A DNA stretch of 64,000 nucleotides, taken from positions 11,503-75,502 of the forward strand of contig CAZYTA010000005.1 in NCBI GenBank assembly GCA_964650465.1, in the 5' to 3' direction. Position numbers and translations under genes: made by a program. This document shows positions 1 through 8,004 of this stretch, in pieces (the first letter of the stretch is position 1; every line of letters starts with the position of its first letter). Origin of the DNA: RGIG6353 sp964650465. Its GTDB lineage: Bacteria; Bacillota; Clostridia; Oscillospirales; SIG627. A model generated the notes under the pieces. The model was given only the letters and a program-made list of their open reading frames with translations. It was not told the origin of the DNA and did not search any database.

Positions 1-687
1 CTCAATAACCGCACATCCGGGCTTAACAGATGCTGCAACAACCTCATCCCATTCTATGTTACCCTGACCTACCTCTGCATATTCAACAGCATTTATTTCA
101 AGCGCTCTTATATCCTTGTAATGAAGAACCGAAATTCGGTCGCCATGCTTTGCAATAAACTTTGCAGGATTAACACCTACAAATGCCAGCCAGTATGTAT
201 CAAGAATAAACGAAAACTCTCCTTCATCAAGGCATACATCCATAACTGTTTTGTCTTTGTCTACCTTCGCAAATTCAAAAGAATGGTTATGCCAGCCGAA
301 CTGAATTCCGTCTGCCATAAGTCTCTTGTGGAACTCATTACACTTCTTTATTGTCTCGCGAAGTGTAGGAAGGTCCTTTCTCAATTCAAGAGGAGCAGAA
401 CCGATTCCCGCAACCTTACAGTTAAGCTTCTTGTGATAATCAACTATTGCCTCAACGTCATCTGCAAATTCCTGATATGGCTTATGTGTTGCCACGCATT
501 CAAGACCGTAATTTTCAAAAACCGAGCGAACATACAACGGGTCCCCCGCTACCTCTGCAGGTACGCCTGACAGCTGTACTGTTTTAAATCCTATCTCGGC
601 AAGCTTTTTCATTGTATTTTCAAAATCTTCTTTTGTCTTACACAGCTCTCTTACAGTATAAAGCTGTGCACCTATCCTCTTATCCAT
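1..687 (-). CDS. Sugar phosphate isomerase/epimerase (partial, runs off window start)
   Basis: This is the N-terminal 229 codons of a xylose-isomerase-like TIM-barrel protein; its 3' end lies before position 1. It begins MDKRIGAQLYTVREL, and the segments GFKTVQLSG, GWHNHSFEF and VLHYKD are typical of the AP-endonuclease-2-like sugar epimerase fold, where His, Glu and Asp residues bind a divalent metal. The ATG at 687 is preceded by a GGGGAAAG ribosome binding site, which supports this start. It is the downstream member of a minus-strand locus with an oxidoreductase and a second epimerase, so it probably interconverts a sugar or polyol intermediate. The exact substrate cannot be read from the sequence. 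Family assignment is firm, function is inferred. Confidence 0.85.
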   Translation of the reverse strand, partial: MDKRIGAQLYTVRELCKTKEDFENTMKKLAEIGFKTVQLSGVPAEVAGDPLYVRSVFENYGLECVATHKPYQEFADDVEAIVDYHKKLNCKVAGIGSAPLELRKDLPTLRETIKKCNEFHKRLMADGIQFGWHNHSFEFAKVDKDKTVMDVCLDEGEFSFILDTYWLAFVGVNPAKFIAKHGDRISVLHYKDIRALEINAVEYAEVGQGNIEWDEVVAASVKPGCAVIE

Positions 688-717
688 AATATCTTTCCCC
701 TTTTATGTTTTCTTACG

Positions 718-990
718 GTGTGATTTTTGGGTGTAAAACGAAAAGGCACTTGCATTATTATTTTATATATCGAGCTTCAAGAAACAAGGTTTTTATCAAG
801 TCCTATCTTCCCTTTGCCACGATTTTTTAAGGTAAAAATCCTGCGGATTTTATTTTATGCCTTTTCTTCGCATTTCTCTTGCACTGCTGTACATTTGTAC
901 AGCGACGGCTGCGAGAACTGCGATTTCCCCTCCAAAACTCCCGCCTTTTGTTTCAATGTGTCTTTTGGGTGTAAGACGAAAAGGCAATTA
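718..990. repeat. Intergenic element bounded by ~30-bp direct repeats
   Basis: The 337-bp gap between two co-oriented genes holds an element whose ends, about 718-752 and 957-990, share the core GGGTGTAARACGAAAAGGCA in direct orientation. The inside includes a perfect palindrome around 890-902 (TGTACATTTGTACA). Read on the minus strand, the interior gives an uninterrupted stretch with no ATG and no ribosome binding site, containing GGEIAVLAAVAVQMYSSARE before a stop. That looks like repeat-encoded or decayed coding sequence, not a functional gene. Only one copy lies in this window, so its dispersed nature is inferred from the terminal direct repeats. Confidence 0.5.
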
Positions 991-1024
991 GAATAAATAT
1001 TATCTATCTCCAAAAACAAAAGAC

Positions 1025-2191
1025 TTAATATGTTCCTGCGAGGTCTACCGCTTTTGTTTTGATATTATCCTTCTTTACTGTGGATGCGGCAATTTTCTTC
1101 TGAAGCTCTGCGTAAAAATCCTCATGAGGGAAGTTTGCAATATCTACTGCTATATTGCCCTTCCATGTAGAATAATGCATTGCATTTGATATGGTAAGTC
1201 CGTTTATGCCTTCAATACCCGGAGCAAGAAGAGGTGTACCGTGAAGCACAGCAGAGGTGAAATCATTGAATATTCCCACGTGCTGAGGTCCTGCATCGCC
1301 TGTAACCTCGGGATATACTGTCTCACATTTAGGTGCGCCGAAGCCTGTTGTCCAAGTCTTATCAAATTCAGGCTCCGACATCTCAAGCTTGTCGAAGCGT
1401 ATCTTGTTGTCTTCAACGATGAGTCTGCCCATATCGCAGGCAATTTCAAGGCGGTTTGTACCGGGTGCTTCTGCAATAGATGTGATATAAACACCGGTCA
1501 TTCCGTTTTCATACTCCATGTACGCAGTTACTTCGTCCTCTACCTCGATATTTCGGTATTTACCGAAAAATGCGTGCGAAACGAGGGTTTTCGGCATTCC
1601 GAACATCCACTGCCACAAGTCGAGCTGATGGGGATTTTGGTTAATAAGTGTTCCGCCGCCCTCTGTAGCCCAGGTAGAACGCCATGCGGCACTGTCATGA
1701 TATGACTGTGAACGATACCAATTTGTAACTGTCCACTGTACTCTCTTAATATGTCCAAGCTCTCCCGAATTTACCATTTCACGTATGAGAGCGTATGTGG
1801 GATTTGTTCTCTGATTATACATGATACCGAACAATTTGTTCGATTTCTTTGATGCTTCATTCATTTCGAGCACCTGTTTTGTATAAACGCCTGCAGGCTT
1901 TTCTGTTATAACGTGAAGACCCGCTTCAAATGCCTTTATTACAAGTCTCGGGTGGTCATAGTGAGGTACCGCAATAACAGCAACATCTATAAGACCGCTC
2001 TTGAACATCTCCTCAGCATCTTCAAAAACAGGTATATCGGGATATTTTTCCTTACATACCTCTCTCTTTGCTTCATCAATATCGCAAAGAGCTCCAAGCT
2101 CTGCCTCTTCTACCTTTCCTTCGACAAAATTCTTTGCGTGAACCGAACCCATATTGCCCACGCCCACTATACCGTATCTGAGCTTTTCCAT
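1025..2191 (-). CDS. Gfo/Idh/MocA family NAD(P)-dependent oxidoreductase
   Basis: A 388-residue oxidoreductase of the glucose-fructose oxidoreductase/inositol dehydrogenase family. The N-terminal Rossmann motif GVGNMGS sits at about residues 10-16, followed by the family motif EKPAG near residue 97, where the lysine is expected to be catalytic, and a C-terminal alpha/beta substrate domain containing GGGTLINQNPHQLDLWQWMFG. Length is normal for the family. It lies 33 bp downstream of a TIM-barrel epimerase gene and upstream of another, so the three probably act together in NAD-linked catabolism of a sugar, sugar acid or cyclitol. The substrate is unknown. An ATG start at 2191 follows a GGAGAAATATT leader. 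Confidence 0.88.
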   Translation of the reverse strand: MEKLRYGIVGVGNMGSVHAKNFVEGKVEEAELGALCDIDEAKREVCKEKYPDIPVFEDAEEMFKSGLIDVAVIAVPHYDHPRLVIKAFEAGLHVITEKPAGVYTKQVLEMNEASKKSNKLFGIMYNQRTNPTYALIREMVNSGELGHIKRVQWTVTNWYRSQSYHDSAAWRSTWATEGGGTLINQNPHQLDLWQWMFGMPKTLVSHAFFGKYRNIEVEDEVTAYMEYENGMTGVYITSIAEAPGTNRLEIACDMGRLIVEDNKIRFDKLEMSEPEFDKTWTTGFGAPKCETVYPEVTGDAGPQHVGIFNDFTSAVLHGTPLLAPGIEGINGLTISNAMHYSTWKGNIAVDIANFPHEDFYAELQKKIAASTVKKDNIKTKAVDLAGTY

Positions 2192-2224
2192 AATATTTCT
2201 CCTTAATCTTAATTTAGTATAACT

Positions 2225-3073
2225 TTAAAGCTCGTTTACAAGCTTCATCAATGATTCGTATGCCAATGTAAACTTTTCAGGGGTTGCGCCGTCCTTCATT
2301 ACGGTTTTATTATCGCCCTCAAGAGCTTCCAGCCCCTTAAATGCTCCGAGATGCGGCTCAAGGCTCAAAAATCCCGTCCAACCGCTTGCTTTAAGGTCAC
2401 AGAGTATCTTGTCAATACCGCCTAAACCGTATCCTGCAGGCACTACGTGACCGTCCTCAAGCGCATCCTTTATATGCATATATTCTATGTGCGGCTTCAT
2501 CAGATTGTAAGCATCGGGATAGGGCTTTGCACCTGCCTGAATGAAATTCGCAGGGTCAAATACGGCTCTAAGAGCAGGAGAATTTACCTCACGGATAAGT
2601 CTGTCACACTGCTCGGGAAGCTCACCCCATATGTCCTTTTCATTTTCGTGAAGAAGAATTACGCCTTCACTTTCGGCAAGCTCTGTCATTTTCTTCATTC
2701 TGAAAATAACCTCATCATGCCACTTTTCAAGGTCATCGCCTTTTTCAATATAAAAGCTGAAAACTCTGATATACTTGGTACCCAAAGTCTTGGCGATTTC
2801 TATAACTCTGGCAAGCTTCTTTAAATGAGGTTCAAAATCATCCGTAATCTTTATCTTACCGATGGGAGAACCGATAGATGATGCCTTTATGCCTTCCCTG
2901 TCCATTTTTTCCTTCAGTCTTTTCAACTGTCCGTCGGTAATGTCAGCAACATTTGTACCGTCAATTCCTCTGGGCTCGAAAAATTCAATGCCAAGCGACT
3001 TGATATGAGCAAACTGGACATCAATCTTTTCGTTTATCTCGTCGGAAAAGCCTGTAATTGTAAACGTTTTCAT
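2225..3073 (-). CDS. Sugar phosphate isomerase/epimerase (TIM barrel)
   Basis: A 282-residue xylose-isomerase-like TIM-barrel protein. Visible landmarks are FEPRGIDG near residue 32, LLHENEKDIWG near 140, the metal-site-like AVFDPANF near 168, YMHIKDA near 197 and LSLEPHLG near 238, giving the Glu/Asp/His/Glu set expected for this fold. It is the first gene of the minus-strand locus and is transcribed away from the AraC regulator starting at 3343. The neighbouring Gfo/Idh oxidoreductase suggests the pair isomerises and oxidises the same substrate. The call is confident at fold level; the substrate is not determined. Confidence 0.85.
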   Translation of the reverse strand: MKTFTITGFSDEINEKIDVQFAHIKSLGIEFFEPRGIDGTNVADITDGQLKRLKEKMDREGIKASSIGSPIGKIKITDDFEPHLKKLARVIEIAKTLGTKYIRVFSFYIEKGDDLEKWHDEVIFRMKKMTELAESEGVILLHENEKDIWGELPEQCDRLIREVNSPALRAVFDPANFIQAGAKPYPDAYNLMKPHIEYMHIKDALEDGHVVPAGYGLGGIDKILCDLKASGWTGFLSLEPHLGAFKGLEALEGDNKTVMKDGATPEKFTLAYESLMKLVNEL

Positions 3074-3183
3074 CGAACCACCCCTATGCTTTTATTTAAT
3101 AATCACTTATTGTACTTTGTAAAAATCCACTGTAATTTTATCACATTTTATTAAATATTTCTTTGAGATAATTGACATAAACA

Positions 3184-3212
3184 TTGAAATTATTGCTCAG
3201 TTGTGGTATAAT
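3184..3212 (+). promoter_or_regulatory. Sigma-A-type promoter of the araC-like gene
   Basis: TTGAAA (3184-3189) and TATAAT (3207-3212) are separated by exactly 17 bp, upstream of the regulator starting at 3343. The transcript would carry a ~120-nt leader that includes the dispersed intergenic element at 3217-3310. Confidence 0.65.
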
Positions 3213-3216
3213 ATGT

Positions 3217-3310
3217 AAAAAGCGGTCGGTAGTCCCTGACAAGGTTCACCTATCGTAATTATTATATGACCCAAACACACCGAAACAGCGAGGTTGGTTT
3301 TGACAAATTT
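3217..3310 (-). repeat. Dispersed ~100-nt structured element, copy 1
   Basis: Read on the minus strand this copy shows the family order: ACCAACCTCGCTG, a GTTTGGGT..ATATA core, CGATAGGTGA, then CTTGTCAG and a pyrimidine tail CCGCTTTTT. It lies in the 5' leader of the araC-like gene, antisense to it. The 3' hairpin is degraded in this copy compared with those at 12110 and 23309. Confidence 0.6.
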
Positions 3311-3342
3311 ACGGCAAATTTAAAGAACCCTTCGGAGGAGCT

Positions 3343-4146
3343 ATGATGAAATGCTATTATACTGCAGGCACAGGTTATGACATCGGATACGTAGGAGACG
3401 AAGTAAACGAAACGTTTTCATATCAGCTTCACTCTCACGACGGAATTTACGAAATACTTTATATGGAAGAGGGCGATGCATCTTTCTGGGTGGAAGGAAC
3501 CGTTTACAGGCTCTCCCCCGGTGATCTGGTTATTGCAAGAAGTGACGAGATGCATCTTATGCGCCATCATTCAAAAACTTTTTACAAAAGATTGGTAATA
3601 AATGTAAACACCGATTTTTTTGACATAAATGATTGTGAAAAATACCGTACTGTTTTTGACAACAGACCTGTAGGCAAAGGTAATTATTTCAGTGCCGAAA
3701 CGCTTAAAGAAAGCGGACTTGCAGAGGCTATAACAAGGCTGAAAAACTACATTAAAATAGATGAAAAACCATTAATCAGATGCGCTTTGACGGAAATTCT
3801 TTATACAATTAACAACTTGCCTGAAAAAGAAGAGTCAGACAGCGGCATCGTTAGCGACATTGTTTTATATATAAACAACAACATAACACAAAATCTTTCT
3901 CTTGAAACTATTGCCGACCAATTTTATATAAGTAAATATTATTTATGCAGACAATTCAAAAAAAGAATGGGTATAAGCGTAGGCAAATATATAACCCACA
4001 AGAGAATTCTTGCCGTGAAAGAACTGTACGCATCGGGAAAAAACCTGATGGATGCCTGTCTTGCTACGGGTTTTGGCGATTATTCCAGCTTTTATGTTGC
4101 TTACAAAAAGCTATACGGCACCTCTCCCAAAAATATACTAAAATAA
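3343..4146 (+). CDS. AraC family transcriptional regulator
   Basis: A 267-residue regulator with an N-terminal cupin-like sensor (HSHDGIYEILYMEEGDASFW near residues 30-48, then the turn LSPGDLVIARSDEMH) and a C-terminal double helix-turn-helix domain from about residue 170. The second helix-turn-helix contains the family signature FGDYSSFYVAYKKLYGTSP. It is transcribed divergently from the sugar epimerase/oxidoreductase genes and probably activates them in response to their substrate. Two ATGs (3343 and 3346) are adjacent; GGAGG at about 3333 supports either. The sensor ligand is unknown. Confidence 0.9.
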   Translation: MMKCYYTAGTGYDIGYVGDEVNETFSYQLHSHDGIYEILYMEEGDASFWVEGTVYRLSPGDLVIARSDEMHLMRHHSKTFYKRLVINVNTDFFDINDCEKYRTVFDNRPVGKGNYFSAETLKESGLAEAITRLKNYIKIDEKPLIRCALTEILYTINNLPEKEESDSGIVSDIVLYINNNITQNLSLETIADQFYISKYYLCRQFKKRMGISVGKYITHKRILAVKELYASGKNLMDACLATGFGDYSSFYVAYKKLYGTSPKNILK

Positions 4147-4217
4147 AGCAGCATGTCACATTTCAATTGAGCCTCACCTATTTTCGATTTCAAAGTAAAT
4201 TTTCATAAATTAGCAAA

Positions 4218-4233
4218 TGTTTCACGTGAAACA
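4218..4233. other. parS: parS centromere site 1
   Basis: TGTTTCACGTGAAACA is a perfect 16-bp palindrome identical to the widely conserved bacterial parS consensus bound by ParB/Spo0J. It lies about 2.5 kb upstream of parB, just before the TepA-like gene. Confidence 0.95.
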
Positions 4234-4283
4234 TGCATATTTTTCCGCAATTATGTAAATAATATTGTGCGGAGGAATTAACA

Positions 4284-4910
4284 ATGAAATACAGAGCAAC
4301 AAGGAAAATAGAAGCAAAACAAGTCAAAGCCCTGATGATATCAGGTCAAATTGAAGGACATACCATTTTGCCGGAAGGTGTTAAAGCAACAAAATATGAA
4401 GAAATAATACCCAAAATTCTCGCATTGGAAGAAGATTCCGCCGTGGGAGGTGTTTTAATTCTACTGAACACAGTCGGAGGTGATGTAGAAGCAGGGCTCG
4501 CTATCGCAGAAGCAATATCAGGGATTTCAAAGCCAACCGTGTCACTGATTTTAGGCGGCGGACACAGTATAGGTGTACCATTAGCCGTGTCAGCAGATTA
4601 TTCTTTTATAACTCATACTGCATCTATGATAATCCACCCGGTAAGAATGAACGGCGTGGTTCTGGGTGTACATCAAGCCTTTGATTACCTCACTAAAATG
4701 CAAGACAGAATTAATTCATTTATTATAGCGCATTCAGATATACAAGCAGAAGAATTAAGAAGGCTTTTACTTAACACAACAGAAATGTCCTGTGATATAG
4801 GCAGTATATTATATGGAAAAGAAGCGGTAGAAGCAGGAATTATTGACAGCGTAGGTTCAATCTCGGATGCGTTAAAGAAGCTTAAAAGCTTAATAAATAA
4901 GGAGATGTAA
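4284..4910 (+). CDS. tepA: ClpP-like serine protease, TepA (translocation-enhancing) type
   Basis: A 208-residue member of the ClpP/crotonase protease superfamily most like Bacillus TepA/YmfB. Visible landmarks are LNTVGGDVEAGLAIAEAI (61-78), the nucleophile elbow GGGHSIG with Ser95, His118 in MIIHPVR and a likely third triad residue at Asp171 in SCDIG. The GGAGGAATTAAC ribosome binding site fits the ATG at 4284. No signal peptide is seen, so it is probably cytoplasmic. It sits between a parS site and the ParB paralogue. In other Clostridia tepA often lies beside ftsK/spoIIIE, so its place in a segregation locus is notable. Its target is unknown. Confidence 0.85.
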   Translation: MKYRATRKIEAKQVKALMISGQIEGHTILPEGVKATKYEEIIPKILALEEDSAVGGVLILLNTVGGDVEAGLAIAEAISGISKPTVSLILGGGHSIGVPLAVSADYSFITHTASMIIHPVRMNGVVLGVHQAFDYLTKMQDRINSFIIAHSDIQAEELRRLLLNTTEMSCDIGSILYGKEAVEAGIIDSVGSISDALKKLKSLINKEM

Positions 4911-4937
4911 AAACTTTTTTCATCTCCTTATTTATTA
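4891..4937. terminator. Perfect 17-bp inverted repeat across the tepA stop codon
   Basis: Arms 4891-4907 and 4921-4937 are exact reverse complements around a 13-nt loop with six T residues. The tepA stop codon (4908-4910) opens the loop. There is no clean T-run after the second arm, so it may act as an mRNA 3'-end or processing hairpin as much as an intrinsic terminator. Confidence 0.6.
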
Positions 4938-4998
4938 CCCAATGCGACATATTTTTTCCGCATTCTAATATAGACTATATAATTAGGAGGGAAACGAT

Positions 4999-5754
4999 AT
5001 GGAATTATTAAATTTAAAGCTTGACAGACTGATATTACTAAAAACATCCGAAAAAACCGACAGAGGCGAAATTGTCGCATTAGCAAGAAGTATTGCAAAA
5101 CACGGCGTTCTTGTTCCAATCACTGTAAAACAAATACTTTATACCGACAGATACGAAATCATTTCCGGAACAAAACGCTTTTACGCCTGCAGATTGGCGC
5201 GCTTAAAAACCGTACCCGCCTTTGTGGTTGATGCGCAATCTGCTTTAACAAGACTCATAATTAAAAAGAACGAAAAACAAGACTGTTTTGAAGAAGCAGA
5301 AGCTATGCGAAGTGTAATTTTGAACGAAAACTTGAGCATCGAAGAAGCTTCAGACTTAACAGGGTATACCGAAAAGCAAATACTGTCATTACTACGGCTT
5401 ACAAAATTAGGGGAATTTGAAAAAGAGCTCGTTAGAAGAAACAATGTAAACAAAGAAATAGCATCAGAAATAGCCACATTTGATGACATATGTAAAAGAA
5501 CCGAGCTTCTCAGCGAAGCAATCCGTTCACGCCTGAAACCGGCGGAAGTGGCTACAATGTGCGAAAGAGAGCGGCAGGGGAGGCGTCGGTTATACCAAAA
5601 AGCTAACAAAACACCAAAATTTCGTGATATACGCCTGTTTGATAACACAATATCAAGAGCAATCACTCTATTAAAGGAAGCCGGCGTAAAAGCAAGTGTT
5701 ATGACCGAACAAGCCAACGGCGGAACAGAATACAAAATAAGAATAGAACATTGA
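4999..5754 (+). CDS. ParB/Noc-like protein with divergent CTP-binding motif
   Basis: A 251-residue ParB/RepB/Spo0J-family paralogue. It has the N-terminal ParB fold (IAKHGVLVPITVKQ near 32-45), but the usual GERRYRA motif reads SGTKRFYAC at 56-64 and the usual ENLQRxxL segment reads IKKNEKQDCFEEAEAM. A KorB-like helix-turn-helix follows (IEEASDLTGYTEKQILSLLRL). The order noc-parA-parB is typical of Firmicutes, so a Noc-like nucleoid occlusion role is plausible. The divergence in the CTP-binding motif makes function uncertain. AGGAGG at 4985-4990 supports the start. Confidence 0.75.
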   Translation: MELLNLKLDRLILLKTSEKTDRGEIVALARSIAKHGVLVPITVKQILYTDRYEIISGTKRFYACRLARLKTVPAFVVDAQSALTRLIIKKNEKQDCFEEAEAMRSVILNENLSIEEASDLTGYTEKQILSLLRLTKLGEFEKELVRRNNVNKEIASEIATFDDICKRTELLSEAIRSRLKPAEVATMCERERQGRRRLYQKANKTPKFRDIRLFDNTISRAITLLKEAGVKASVMTEQANGGTEYKIRIEH

Positions 5755-5780
5755 AGCAGACCATATCAGTCAACATTAAT

Positions 5781-5810
5781 TTTACAATGTTTCACGTGAA
5801 ACATTGTAAA
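5781..5810. other. parS: parS site 2 within a 30-bp perfect palindrome
   Basis: The 16-bp parS core lies at 5788-5803 and the symmetry extends on both sides to a perfect 30-bp palindrome. It sits between the ParB paralogue and parA, some 27 bp upstream of the parA promoter -35 box, so ParB binding here could also influence parAB transcription. Confidence 0.95.
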
Positions 5811-5836
5811 TAATACATTATTTATGCTCTTTTCCA

Positions 5837-5865
5837 TTGACAATCGAAGGAAAACTTGGTACAAT
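5837..5865 (+). promoter_or_regulatory. parA-parB promoter
   Basis: TTGACA (5837-5842) and TACAAT (5860-5865) are spaced by 17 bp, 36 bp upstream of the parA start. Confidence 0.7.
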
Positions 5866-5901
5866 ATAATATAATACTAAATCAACACAAAGGACAAATA
5901 A

Positions 5902-6660
5902 ATGAATATAATAGCTTTCGCTAATCAAAAAGGCGGAGTGGGAAAAACCACTTCGGCAGTAAATATAGCGGCTGACTTAGGTGTCCTCGGCAAGAAAACC
6001 TTACTTGTAGACTGCGACCCGCAGGGCAATGCCTCATCAGCAGTAGGAGCAAAAAGCTCGGAATTTACCCTGTATGATGTTATGCTTTCAGGAACTTCTG
6101 CAAAAGAAGCAATTCAGACTACGAAATTCAAAAATTTAGATGTACTGCCGTCGGATATGAACCTTGCGGCTGCCGATATAGCCCTTGCCGAAGAAAACAA
6201 GAGGGAAAATAAGCTCAAAGATGCTCTTGACCCTATAAAAGGTGACTATGACTACATAATTCTTGACTGCCCGCCCTCACTCAGCCTTATTACGCTCAAT
6301 GCGCTTACCGCATCCGATTATGTAACTGTCCCCATGCAATGCGAATATTTTGCGCTTGAGGGGCTTTCACAGCTTATCTTTACAATTAAACAGGTACGCC
6401 GCCTGTATAACCCAGAGCTCGACTTGTTGGGAGTAATTCTGACAATGTACGACGGCAGACTTAACCTTACTGTACAGGTAATGGAAGAAGTAAAAAAACA
6501 TTTCCCCGGTAAGGTGTTTAAAAACTCCATTCCGAGAAACGTGCGGCTTTCAGAAGCACCAAGCCACTCAAAACCCATTTATTATTACGATAAATTCTCC
6601 AGAGGCGCTCTCAACTACATGGAAGTTGCAAAGGAATTTATCGCCAGAACCGAAAATTAA
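5902..6660 (+). CDS. parA: Chromosome partitioning ATPase ParA/Soj
   Basis: A 252-residue ParA-type ATPase. The deviant Walker A motif KGGVGKTT is at 10-17 (signature Lys10, Lys15), Walker A' LLVDCDPQGNAS near 37-48 and Walker B DYIILDCPPSL near 116-126. Length and motif order match Soj. It would bind DNA nonspecifically as an ATP dimer and be stimulated by ParB at parS to move origins apart and modulate DnaA. It forms an operon with parB (23-bp gap). Both are transcribed toward dnaA, unlike the usual Firmicutes arrangement in which soj-spo0J point away from the origin. Confidence 0.96.
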   Translation: MNIIAFANQKGGVGKTTSAVNIAADLGVLGKKTLLVDCDPQGNASSAVGAKSSEFTLYDVMLSGTSAKEAIQTTKFKNLDVLPSDMNLAAADIALAEENKRENKLKDALDPIKGDYDYIILDCPPSLSLITLNALTASDYVTVPMQCEYFALEGLSQLIFTIKQVRRLYNPELDLLGVILTMYDGRLNLTVQVMEEVKKHFPGKVFKNSIPRNVRLSEAPSHSKPIYYYDKFSRGALNYMEVAKEFIARTEN

Positions 6661-6683
6661 ATTATTATAGGAACAGAGGTAAA

Positions 6684-7580
6684 ATGGAAAAAAAAGGATT
6701 AGGAAAAGGACTTGATGTTCTTTTTCTTGAAACAGATTCAAGCTCAGAGGTCAGAGAGCTTGACATAAATAAAATAACACCCGATCCTGACCAACACAGA
6801 AAGACCTTTCACGATGATACAATAAGTGAGCTTGCAGAATCTATAAAGGTACATGGTATAATTCAGCCGCTTATTGTACGAAAATCAGGAACCCGGTACA
6901 AAATTGTCGCTGGTGAGCGTCGCTACAGAGCTTCTCTGCTTGCAGGACTTGAAAAGCTTCCTGTTATTATACGAGATGATATTTCGGACAGAGACGCAGC
7001 TGAAATTGCACTTATAGAGAACTTACAGCGAGAAGACCTTAATCCTGTAGACGAAGCAATGGGCTATGAAAAGCTCATTTCAGATTTTGGAATAACACAG
7101 GAAGAAGCAGCCGACAGGGTAGGTAAGTCAAGAAGTGCCGTTACTAACTCTCTCAGACTCTTAAAGCTTCCTAAAGCAGCGCTTGAAGCCCTTCGTGACG
7201 GCTCAATATCAGCAGGCCATGCAAGAGCTCTTATTCCGCTTAAAAACGAGGAAGATATACTTGAAATGGTGTCCCGTATCATTTCTGAAGGCTTATCTGT
7301 AAGAGATACCGAAAATGAAGTACGCTGGACCGTAAATACACAGCCCGAAATACGTGAAGAGCTTACACCTCCCCAGCCAAAGCCTTTCTCTATAACAGAT
7401 GAATACATCGCTTCTGTTGAAAAGCTTGCTACCGAACGTATTATGAGACGAGTAAAAATCAAGCAGACTCCCGGCAAATCCTCCGGTAAGCTCACTTTAA
7501 ACTATTCTTCGTCAGCCGACTTGGAGGAGCTGCTTACAATCCTTTGCGGAGAAGATTTTCTTGACCATTTGGACAAATAA
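6684..7580 (+). CDS. parB: Chromosome partitioning protein ParB/Spo0J
   Basis: A 298-residue canonical ParB. It begins MEKKGLGKGLDVLF, a ParA-interacting N-terminus, and has an intact CTP-binding GERRYRA motif at 77-83, the ENLQREDLNPVDEA segment near 113-126, the DNA-binding helix-turn-helix (TQEEAADRVGKSRSAVTNSLRLL) and a C-terminal dimerisation domain. It should load at the two parS sites at 4218 and 5788 and spread as a CTP-dependent clamp. The intact motif contrasts with the altered one in the paralogue at 4999. AGAGG upstream of the ATG supports the start. Confidence 0.96.
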   Translation: MEKKGLGKGLDVLFLETDSSSEVRELDINKITPDPDQHRKTFHDDTISELAESIKVHGIIQPLIVRKSGTRYKIVAGERRYRASLLAGLEKLPVIIRDDISDRDAAEIALIENLQREDLNPVDEAMGYEKLISDFGITQEEAADRVGKSRSAVTNSLRLLKLPKAALEALRDGSISAGHARALIPLKNEEDILEMVSRIISEGLSVRDTENEVRWTVNTQPEIREELTPPQPKPFSITDEYIASVEKLATERIMRRVKIKQTPGKSSGKLTLNYSSSADLEELLTILCGEDFLDHLDK

Positions 7581-7619
7581 TTCATATATAAACATTATTT
7601 GAAAAAGAGATGATTTGTA

Positions 7620-7892
7620 TTGGAACGAAACGGACGATTGTATAGTAATGCAGACCGTATCACATCAGACCAAATTGTCTGGTGTTCGCATATGCATCGT
7701 ACAACCGACAGGGCTTTTCACAAGTTTGTAAACGAGGGACCGAAATTTGCAGCCTTTGCAAACTATTACCCTTTGGCTCTCTTATATCCCTTAAAAGATA
7801 TGAGGGAAAACACCTTCAAATGCCGCCAAACAGGATGTACGATAAACAACAAATACTCAGACAAAGAAATTGAAAAACGAAAAAGCGGATGA
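7620..7892 (+). CDS. Small ORF of unknown function between parB and serS (doubtful)
   Basis: The 424-bp gap between parB and serS contains a 90-codon frame opening with TTG at 7620 and preceded by AAGAGATG. It has no recognisable domain; the C-terminal part is basic and has two cysteines (CRQTGC). Other overlapping frames are open too, so coding is not established. I looked for a T-box or other riboswitch before serS and found no GGGTGGNACCGCG-like motif. There is a short hairpin at about 7897-7913 (TTGCC and GGCAA arms). Treat this as an unexplained spacer with a possible small gene. Confidence 0.25.
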   Translation: MERNGRLYSNADRITSDQIVWCSHMHRTTDRAFHKFVNEGPKFAAFANYYPLALLYPLKDMRENTFKCRQTGCTINNKYSDKEIEKRKSG

Positions 7893-8004
7893 TTTGCCCT
7901 TAAAGAAGGCAATTACATATTCACCGATATTTCACACATGTCACCTTAAAATAAAATTATACGCGCAACCATTTATGCTTATATAAACGAAAGGACATAT
8001 AAAA

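Noticed and set aside
121..570. Plus-strand 149-codon frame near the window start
   Set aside because: It is antisense to the partial sugar epimerase gene on the minus strand.
7583..8004. Possible T-box or riboswitch before serS
   Set aside because: No GGGTGGNACCGCG-like T-box, no AGTA/AGAGA order, and no terminator with a T-run was found.
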